From: Methanobacteriota archaeon | Lineage (GTDB): Archaea; Thermoplasmatota; Poseidoniia; Poseidoniales; Poseidoniaceae | Length of the DNA: 5,984 nucleotides | Reading direction: 5' to 3' | Assembly: GCA_002725275.1 (NCBI GenBank) | Contig: PBOE01000010.1 | Coordinates: 27,734 to 33,717 of the forward strand | Part shown: piece by piece, positions 1 to 4,757 of the stretch | How the letters are laid out: every line of letters starts with the position of its first letter | How positions within the stretch are numbered: the first letter of the stretch is position 1 | Position numbers and translations under genes: made by a program | The notes under the pieces: model-generated | Told to the model about the DNA's origin: nothing | What the model saw: only the letters and a program-made list of their open reading frames with translations | The model's database searches: none

Positions 1-1920
1 GCGACCCAGAAAGTCGGCTTCGTAGGGTGCGCCGCGACGGGCGGTAAAGAAGCACATTTCGAGCATCCACACCATCATGGCAATGTCGAGCAGGAACCGT
101 ACGGTCATGCCGACCGGCAGAAGGGTGAGCAGGAGGGCTGGGAGGTTCACCAGCAGGATACCGGTGGCACCGGCCACCACGATGGAGCCCCAGAGCAAAC
201 CGGGAGGGAGCGGTTCTTCGGGCGCTGTCCACTCGTTTCGTGGAAGGGCCAGCAAGAACAGGAACAACCCCGGGCCGAGGAGCAATCCGAAGTACGAGCC
301 GAAGGAGTTGGGCCCGCCGCTCTTGATGGCGTCCACGGATTCCACGATGTCGAGCATCGCCGCCGAGGAGGCTTGCGAGAAGGTCACGTGCATGCCCGGG
401 TCAACCACCACGACGGCGTCCGATGCGCCGGTGGGGAGGCTGTTGGCAAAGATGCCCTTCTCGTCGAGGTAAACGTTCCACGTGGCGTTGGTGGCGGCGG
501 CCAGGGAGGTGACGTCCGTCATCATCGCCTCGTCACCGGTGACGATGTGGATCACCTCGATGCGGTCGCCCAACTGGTCGATGGACCGATTAAATTCGTT
601 GGCCTGGGTCAAAATTTGTTCCGAGCCCGGGAGGACCAGGCCGATAACCAAGGCCTCGTTGCCGGAAAGCAATTCGCTGATGGAGGCCGACGAGCCGTCC
701 GGTTTGGTCAAATCGGCGTCGAGGATTTTGGTGTTGTCGAGGATGATGGCATCGGCGCCGAGGTTCGGTTGGTCGAACACCGTCGGAAGGGTGAGCAGCG
801 CCAGCGCCACCAAGGCACCGAGGATGGGAGCGGGGAGCATCAGGCCGGTACGGAAGGCGTTCACAACGTAGCCCAGCAGCGCCGTGAAGGTGGTCAAGGT
901 GAGCCAGAGGGCCGCACTGGCAAAGCCGTCGTCCTCAGGGAACACTTCGAAGCGCAGGATGCCTTCGGCGTGGCAGTCGCTGTTCAGGTCCCCGGCGATC
1001 GTCCTCAAGCAAAACTGGAGGTTCATCTCGCCCACGGGAAGGGGTTTGGCGCCCGACCACGTGTAGACCGTGTTGTTGCCGCCCAAGTCCCTCGTCATCC
1101 GGATGCGACCGGCACTGGTCTCCACGAGGTATTCACCGTCGCGAATGGTTTTGTCGGTGGGGAGCAAGGGGCCCCAAATTTCCCACTTCTCGTCTCGCAG
1201 GTCCTCCATGCCCCACGGCAACCGGTGTTCAAGTTCGACGTGGGCGAGGCGTGCAGCGTCCACGTGGATACGAGCCTCAGGTTCGTAGAGGACGCCCTCG
1301 ATGATGACGCCACCGCTGTTCTGTTCAAACCCACCCCATTGGACCCTGGCCTGTGTTCCAAGGCATCGGTGTTCGACGGACAAGCTGAGCGTGATGGATT
1401 GACCGACGTCCAAGGTCAGGGTGACGTTTTGCATCTCGCCTGAGAAGTTCATGGCGTCGCCTTCTGCCGAGGTGTCAAGCGTTTGCGTGACCGCTGTCGA
1501 ATAGATTTCTCCGCTGCCGTCGCTCACGCTGTAAATGAGCGTGGTACTGGAATCGGTGAACGTCTGACGGGTGCAGGTTTGCGGTCCGCCGCCGCCTTCG
1601 ATGATGGCCGAGAAATAGACGCTCATGAACACCTGAGCCTCAACGGGTTGCTCCACCGGGGGGCTCTGCAAGGTAAAGACGGGCACGGGCCCGTTGGTGG
1701 GGCCCACCGTGAATCCACCAACGGCGGAGTCGGTTTGCTCTCGCTGGAGCACGGCCTCTTCGACATCGCTGCCCTCGACGAACAGTCGCTCGTGCGGAAT
1801 GATGTTCCACTCTTTGAACCCGGGTTCGTAGTTGAGGTCGGTGTTGGCGGAAGCCATTCCGGAAAGGCCCACGCAAAGCAGCAAACACAAGGTCCCAATG
1901 GCCCATGCTTGACGCCCCAT
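1..1920 (-). CDS. Secreted/multi-pass membrane protein with degenerate thioredoxin-like domain (3' end outside window)
   Basis: The minus strand is open for 640 codons from ATG at 1918-1920 to the window edge, with no stop reached, so the C-terminus is missing. Residues 1-25 form a signal peptide: an Arg near the N-terminus, a Leu/Cys/Val core and an A-S-A cleavage site before Asn26. Residues 26-334 are a beta-rich ectodomain with four Cys (116, 186, 304, 316), plausibly two disulfides. Two membrane helices follow (about 335-356 and 361-382), then a second soluble domain (about 385-535), then three more helices (about 541-560, 573-597, 604-625). The second domain has the order of a TlpA/redoxin fold: strand, D-G turn, S-I-S-E-L-L helix start, hydrophobic strand, helix, strand, then Y-L-D-E and a V-V-V-V-D-P strand. 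The CxxC site is replaced by L-P-G-S-E-Q. Positive-inside reasoning puts both soluble domains outside. Five N-X-S/T sequons (N158, N165, N282, N444, N478) all lie in them. I do not recognise the family. It lies 49 nt after the DUF92 gene, with no clear Shine-Dalgarno. Confidence is high for the gene and modest for the fold. Confidence 0.87.
   Translation of the reverse strand, partial: MGRQAWAIGTLCLLLCVGLSGMASANTDLNYEPGFKEWNIIPHERLFVEGSDVEEAVLQREQTDSAVGGFTVGPTNGPVPVFTLQSPPVEQPVEAQVFMSVYFSAIIEGGGGPQTCTRQTFTDSSTTLIYSVSDGSGEIYSTAVTQTLDTSAEGDAMNFSGEMQNVTLTLDVGQSITLSLSVEHRCLGTQARVQWGGFEQNSGGVIIEGVLYEPEARIHVDAARLAHVELEHRLPWGMEDLRDEKWEIWGPLLPTDKTIRDGEYLVETSAGRIRMTRDLGGNNTVYTWSGAKPLPVGEMNLQFCLRTIAGDLNSDCHAEGILRFEVFPEDDGFASAALWLTLTTFTALLGYVVNAFRTGLMLPAPILGALVALALLTLPTVFDQPNLGADAIILDNTKILDADLTKPDGSSASISELLSGNEALVIGLVLPGSEQILTQANEFNRSIDQLGDRIEVIHIVTGDEAMMTDVTSLAAATNATWNVYLDEKGIFANSLPTGASDAVVVVDPGMHVTFSQASSAAMLDIVESVDAIKSGGPNSFGSYFGLLLGPGLFLFLLALPRNEWTAPEEPLPPGLLWGSIVVAGATGILLVNLPALLLTLLPVGMTVRFLLDIAMMVWMLEMCFFTARRGAPYEADFLGR
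1846..1920 (-). other. Signal peptide of the membrane protein at 1-1920
   Basis: Residues 1-25 have a short N-region with Arg3, a hydrophobic core rich in Leu and Cys (residues 8-20), and a small-residue A-S-A motif ending at residue 25, as a type I signal peptidase site would. The core contains Cys12 and Cys16, but neither sits in a convincing lipobox, so a lipoprotein is less likely. The good signal peptide directly after this ATG is the main argument for the chosen start. Confidence 0.7.
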
Positions 1921-1969
1921 GCCACGACCAACCCGTTTCGGTTCAAGAAGCCAATGCCCTCGTGCGGTC

Positions 1970-2731
1970 TCAGAGGCCGTTGAGGTAGGCGGCCATCAGC
2001 AGGACGCCACCGGTGATGGCGGAAGCGTTGACGGCTCCCTTGCTCATGTAGCCACGGTTTTCGAGAAGAGCGCCGAGGTAGCTGTCGATTTGGCATCCGA
2101 GCCACCCGATGACGGCCAGCACCCCGCAATACTGCAGACCGTTCACCGTGGTCGTGTCGGTGCTGGTGAAGGACCAAGCCAGCAAGGTCAACACCGCCAC
2201 CACCGCAGAACCGACCGCGGCGGCCAGTTGACCGTTGGGCGAGAAGCCGCCGTTTTCACCTTGCTCGCAGGGCTTGAAGGTCGTGATCATGCGGACGCGC
2301 GGGTCCAAGCAGCCGATTTCACTCGCAAAGGTATCGGAGGCGGCCACGGCCACGGCGGCACCGAACATCCACACCACGGTGTCCCAATCGTCGGACATGT
2401 AGGCGTAGATGCAGATGAGTCCGGGGATGGCCCCGTTGGCAACGACGTTGGTCCACCCGCGTTGACCGTCGCTTGATTCGCTCAAACCGAGAGCTTTCTT
2501 TTCGGCAAACCGCCACTTGGTGGCCTTGTGTGAACTCAACAAAAATCCGAGCAGGATGAGCAACCACGTCCAATGCCCGAGGCCACCGACGATGAGACCG
2601 AGAACCGCCGCAGCGTTGGCGCCTTTGGTATCGAGCATCTTCGCTCTTGATGAGAGCACCAACAGGAGCCCGACAAGGCCCACGGTGACGAGGAGGTTAC
2701 CGGTGTTCGGGCCGCTGGAAAAGACGTCCAT
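1970..2731 (-). CDS. DUF92 / TMEM19 family integral membrane protein (VTE6-like)
   Basis: This is a 253-residue polytopic protein of the DUF92 family, which includes human TMEM19 and plant VTE6. VTE6 is described as a phytyl-phosphate kinase making phytyl diphosphate in prenyl-alcohol salvage. Family signatures are visible in order: S-S-H-K-A-T-K-W (from residue 66), G-Q-R-G-W..N-V-V-A-N-G-A-I-P (about 89-103), A-S-D-T-F-A-S-E-I-G (131-140), I-T-T-F-K then G-E-N-G-G (about 149-162), and G-C-Q-I-D-S-Y-L-G-A..E..G-Y (212-228). About six or seven hydrophobic segments cover the chain, and the length is normal for the family. A GTG nine bases upstream (2740) is in frame, but I prefer ATG at 2731 because AGGTG lies 6 nt before it. 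In an archaeon a role in geranylgeranyl or other isoprenoid phosphate metabolism is a reasonable inference, not shown here. It lies between the PrsW gene (93 nt upstream) and the secreted membrane protein (49 nt downstream). Confidence 0.93.
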   Translation of the reverse strand: MDVFSSGPNTGNLLVTVGLVGLLLVLSSRAKMLDTKGANAAAVLGLIVGGLGHWTWLLILLGFLLSSHKATKWRFAEKKALGLSESSDGQRGWTNVVANGAIPGLICIYAYMSDDWDTVVWMFGAAVAVAASDTFASEIGCLDPRVRMITTFKPCEQGENGGFSPNGQLAAAVGSAVVAVLTLLAWSFTSTDTTTVNGLQYCGVLAVIGWLGCQIDSYLGALLENRGYMSKGAVNASAITGGVLLMAAYLNGL

Positions 2732-2737
2732 GGTCAG

Positions 2738-2742
2738 CACCT
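2738..2742 (-). promoter_or_regulatory. Shine-Dalgarno site that decides the DUF92 start
   Basis: On the minus strand AGGTG is followed by six bases and then ATG at 2731-2729. It matches the core of the anti-Shine-Dalgarno complement. The alternative in-frame GTG start (2740-2738) lies inside this motif and has no motif of its own at the right distance, which favours the ATG. Confidence 0.5.
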
Positions 2743-2824
2743 GCAGGGCAATGGACGCAAAGGTCCACCCTTATCCACCGAGGCCGGGCTTTTGAAGACC
2801 GCACCCGATTATGCCTGTTTTTCG
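2743..2824. other. Short spacer between the PrsW and DUF92 genes
   Basis: This spacer holds no gene. A weak inverted repeat, TGGAC / GTCCA with a 6-nt loop, lies at 2752-2767. The minus strand reads CATAATC at 2813-2807, a poor TATA-like string. The minus strand has no T-rich run after the PrsW stop, so no archaeal-style terminator is evident and read-through from PrsW into DUF92 is plausible. Confidence 0.4.
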
Positions 2825-4303
2825 TCATTCTTGCACGCTGAGCACAATGGTAGGCAACCAACGTAGGATGCAGACCCAGAGGGCGAAGACCATCACCACC
2901 AGCCACCCCAACTGAAGCAGGACGGCGAGCACCGTGTCGCTGCCAGATAGAAGCATTCCCACGCCCCACGAGGAGCCGTTCCACAGGGCGTGGCCCGCAA
3001 TGGCCAGGCCCAAGCCGGCCCCCAACGTGGTCGGCATGGGCCAAGCGTGCTGACGATGTCGGCCCAACAACTTCACCACGGCTTGGGATGGCATGTTGCT
3101 CCAACTGTCCTGAGGCACGGCCCTGCCCTGCTTGTCGTAGAGAACCCAACGTGCGTCGGCGTCCTCAGAGAGGTACGAGGTTCCGGACAGGGTCGGGAGA
3201 GCGTTCCCGCGACCGAGCCAACACCCGATGGCGTAGCCGCTGAGACCGGTCCACATGGCATGGCCGGGAATGGAACTCAAACCTCGCAGCGAGGCGGTGA
3301 AGAAGTACGTGATGCTGCTGTAATCGCTGGCCAGGGCCATGGAGATGTAGCTGGCGTTTTCAAGCAAGGCAAAGCCCAAACCCACCGTTGAACCCACGTA
3401 AAACCCGTGTTTGGGGGAGACGATGAGGTGACTCAGCGCCATCACGGCGAGGGCTTTGGACAACTCCTCGCCCACGGGTGCCGATACGAACAAGATCAGC
3501 CCCTCGCCCAGGGTTCCCGACGTGAACGCATCGAGGCCGACCAGCGCCACCAGAATGGGGGAGATGACCGAATTGATGACGATCGCCGGCACGGTGGAGA
3601 GCATCCCCGCTGCCAACATCCATTCAGCATCCCGGCGAGAAGCGTGAATCCCGAGGTGCCGACTGGTGATGGACCACCATGCAAAGACGGGGGTGGCAAA
3701 CCCGATGAGCCACGCTGGAAGCACCACGGCCAGCGCCAACATCAACGTCAGTGCATTGGCCCCGTAGATCGTGAGCGGCAACAAGCACACCGTCGAAACG
3801 CCAACGCCGAAGACGAAGAGCATCCACAGGTGGAACGGCCGTGGCATCTCCAGGGGAGCGGTCGACCGGAAGAGGTGGTGCTGGACGTTGGTTGGCTGAG
3901 GGGATTTGACCACCATGCCGCCGGAGAGCGCATGCATCTGGGCTCCTTGGTCGGCCGGGTAAGCCTGCACGGTATGGGTGAGTTTTGGCCGTCGGAGGTA
4001 AAAGAACAACAAGAGGAAAGGCGAGAGGCAAATTCCTCCGAGGAACGTGAAGAACGGGTCGAGTGGCCCCACGGTTCCGTTCATGTCCCCGTCGATGTAG
4101 CCCGCGACGATGAGCACGGCGATTTGGGAAATGAAGAAGCAGACGATGACCAGGCCGAGCATGGACCGAACGGTCTGCCATGGCGTGGAGGCTCGCCACA
4201 CCGTGAGACGGTCGGGAACCGGTGTTAACGGCACCTGCTGAAACGGGACGGGGGTCATCGCCTGCATGCGTTCACCGAAAGGGTACCTGCTCAGTTCGCC
4301 CAT
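2825..4303 (-). CDS. PrsW-family intramembrane glutamic protease (enlarged form)
   Basis: This is a 492-residue polytopic membrane protein. The four PrsW-family signatures are present, numbered from the ATG at 4303: A-P-V-G-E-E-L-S-K with Glu279, Glu280 and Lys283; G-F-A-L-L-E-N with Glu315 and Asn316; R340..S-I-P-G-H-A-M-W with His348; and A-G-H-A-L-W-N-G with His438 and Asn442. PrsW proteins are intramembrane proteases; the Bacillus founder cleaves the anti-sigma factor RsiW. All expected catalytic positions look intact. The Bacillus protein is about 220 residues. Here extra helices (about 48-70, 83-103, 157-180 and 183-210) precede the catalytic core, with a Pro-rich N-terminus (T-P-V-P twice), and a soluble stretch of about 60 residues (365-423) sits between motifs three and four. 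TTG at 4306 is also in frame. I chose ATG at 4303 because GTGA lies 6 nt before it. The substrate is unknown. It heads the minus-strand cluster and is divergent from the small gene at 4437. Confidence 0.93.
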   Translation of the reverse strand: MGELSRYPFGERMQAMTPVPFQQVPLTPVPDRLTVWRASTPWQTVRSMLGLVIVCFFISQIAVLIVAGYIDGDMNGTVGPLDPFFTFLGGICLSPFLLLFFYLRRPKLTHTVQAYPADQGAQMHALSGGMVVKSPQPTNVQHHLFRSTAPLEMPRPFHLWMLFVFGVGVSTVCLLPLTIYGANALTLMLALAVVLPAWLIGFATPVFAWWSITSRHLGIHASRRDAEWMLAAGMLSTVPAIVINSVISPILVALVGLDAFTSGTLGEGLILFVSAPVGEELSKALAVMALSHLIVSPKHGFYVGSTVGLGFALLENASYISMALASDYSSITYFFTASLRGLSSIPGHAMWTGLSGYAIGCWLGRGNALPTLSGTSYLSEDADARWVLYDKQGRAVPQDSWSNMPSQAVVKLLGRHRQHAWPMPTTLGAGLGLAIAGHALWNGSSWGVGMLLSGSDTVLAVLLQLGWLVVMVFALWVCILRWLPTIVLSVQE

Positions 4304-4380
4304 CAATCGTCACTGAAAAACAGCATTCGGCAGAGGCCATCATCATTGCAGGTGCCAACGACGACGAGGTCCTCCTTCAT
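4303..4380 (-). CDS. Possible 25-residue leader ORF overlapping the PrsW start
   Basis: An ATG at 4380-4378 opens a 25-codon minus-strand frame. Its TGA stop (4305-4303) shares one base with the PrsW ATG, giving T-G-A-T-G, an arrangement typical of translational coupling. The peptide begins M-K-E-D-L-V-V-V and contains two Cys six residues apart (C-N-D-D-G-L-C), then R-M-L-F-F-S-D-D. It has no Shine-Dalgarno upstream. A TTTATC string about 20 nt before the ATG could be part of a promoter for a near-leaderless transcript, though the spacing is short. It resembles no family I know and may be a chance frame; at this length only conservation could separate these. Confidence 0.25.
   Translation of the reverse strand: MKEDLVVVGTCNDDGLCRMLFFSDD
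4310..4313 (-). promoter_or_regulatory. Weak Shine-Dalgarno site for the PrsW gene
   Basis: The minus strand has GTGA followed by six bases and ATG at 4303-4301. The match to the anti-Shine-Dalgarno complement is only four bases, but the spacing is right and supports ATG over the in-frame TTG directly before it. Confidence 0.3.
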
Positions 4381-4386
4381 CAACGG

Positions 4387-4412
4387 TTTGAAGGGATAAA
4401 CGGCCGTTCAAA
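4387..4412. repeat. Nested inverted repeats in the divergent promoter (possible operator)
   Basis: AACGGCCGTT at 4399-4408 is a perfect 10-bp palindrome. TTTGAA at 4387-4392 and TTCAAA at 4407-4412 form a second, wider inverted repeat that overlaps its right edge. The block lies directly at and upstream of the TATA-like box of the gene at 4437 and is also upstream of the minus-strand cluster, a suitable position for a dimeric regulator of either direction. No regulator can be named from it. Confidence 0.35.
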
Positions 4413-4436
4413 TACACACGCGCTGACTTACGAACC

Positions 4437-4754
4437 ATGTCGTGGCTCCACGCTGCCTTTGCTCCACGCCGAGACCACAAAGGCATGTCAACACCGAGTT
4501 ATGCCGCACGGTGGTGGCTCCCGGTGTGCACGGGTCTGTGCGCTGTTTGGTCGTGGCAGGCAACCGATGGTTTCTGGGTGATGGCGGCTGCATTGACCGT
4601 CATGTTGGCCACGCCGTTGCTAACCGTCGGTTGGTACCTCATCGGGCTGGTGTCCGCCCGTGTCCCTGCGCGCTACATCATTCCGCAGGCTGAGCGTGCC
4701 CACAAGGCACGCCTTGAGCGAAAAGCCCAGGCTGCGCAGCAAGATTCTGCCTGA
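4437..4754 (+). CDS. Small Trp-rich two-helix membrane protein, unknown function
   Basis: This 105-residue protein is in no family I recognise. It has two hydrophobic segments (about residues 26-41 and 46-73) joined by a short Q-A-T-D-G loop, and a basic C-terminal tail (about 74-98, with R-V-P-A-R-Y and R-A-H-K-A-R-L-E-R-K). The tail should be cytoplasmic and could form a short amphipathic helix. Seven Trp in 105 residues is unusually many, including a Trp-Trp pair at 26-27 at the probable membrane edge. G or C dominates the third codon position from about codon 25 on, supporting real coding. ATG at 4437 fits the TATA-like box 26 nt upstream. ATG at 4485 (residue 17, M-S-T-P) is an alternative giving 89 residues and avoiding a less protein-like N-terminus. 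It is divergent from the PrsW gene and converges on the pruA-type gene with no gap. Confidence 0.65.
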   Translation: MSWLHAAFAPRRDHKGMSTPSYAARWWLPVCTGLCAVWSWQATDGFWVMAAALTVMLATPLLTVGWYLIGLVSARVPARYIIPQAERAHKARLERKAQAAQQDSA

Positions 4755-4757
4755 TCA
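4752..4757. other. TGATCA palindrome supplying both convergent stop codons
   Basis: Bases 4752-4754 are the TGA of the plus-strand gene. Bases 4755-4757 read TCA, the TGA of the minus-strand dehydrogenase gene. The two coding regions therefore abut with zero spacing, and neither strand shows a T-rich run or hairpin beyond the stops. Confidence 0.9.

Larger units (their letters stand above)
4307..4436. promoter_or_regulatory. Divergent promoter region between the PrsW gene and the small membrane protein gene
   Basis: This 130-nt region must hold the start signals for both divergent genes. On the plus strand TTCAAATAC (4407-4415) is centred about 26 nt before the ATG at 4437, the distance of an archaeal TATA box for a leaderless transcript. 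It is partly overlapped by the palindrome described separately. On the minus strand T-rich strings (TATTTGA, TTTATC) lie between about 4395 and 4415. The region also contains the possible leader ORF at 4303-4380. Promoter positions are inferred from composition and spacing only. Confidence 0.4.

Noticed and set aside
373..1443. 356-codon open frame on the plus strand
   Set aside because: It lies wholly antisense to the membrane protein frame, whose signal peptide, helices and domain order are coherent. The plus-strand translation is low-complexity, rich in Gly, Val, Asp and Arg, as expected for a shadow of GC-rich coding DNA.
1623..2177. 184-codon minus-strand frame overlapping two genes
   Set aside because: It spans the DUF92 C-terminus and the signal-peptide protein N-terminus out of frame with both. 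Its Arg/Pro/Ser-rich translation has no motif.
1919..2476. 185-codon open frame on the plus strand
   Set aside because: It is antisense to the DUF92 gene and rich in Gly, His and Asp with no motif; it is a shadow frame.
2752..2767. TGGAC / GTCCA hairpin in the PrsW-DUF92 gap
   Set aside because: A 5-bp stem with a 6-nt loop and no following T-run is too weak for a terminator call and is expected by chance in GC-rich sequence.
3407..4228. 273-codon open frame on the plus strand
   Set aside because: It is antisense to the PrsW gene, and its translation is dominated by Glu, Asp, Arg, His and Gly without family signatures. The PrsW frame carries all four motifs.
4408..4593. Minus-strand 61-codon frame upstream of the PrsW leader region
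   Set aside because: It is antisense to the small membrane protein gene, has no motif or hydrophobic segment, and ends before the leader ORF. The plus-strand gene has better codon-position bias and recognisable membrane segments.
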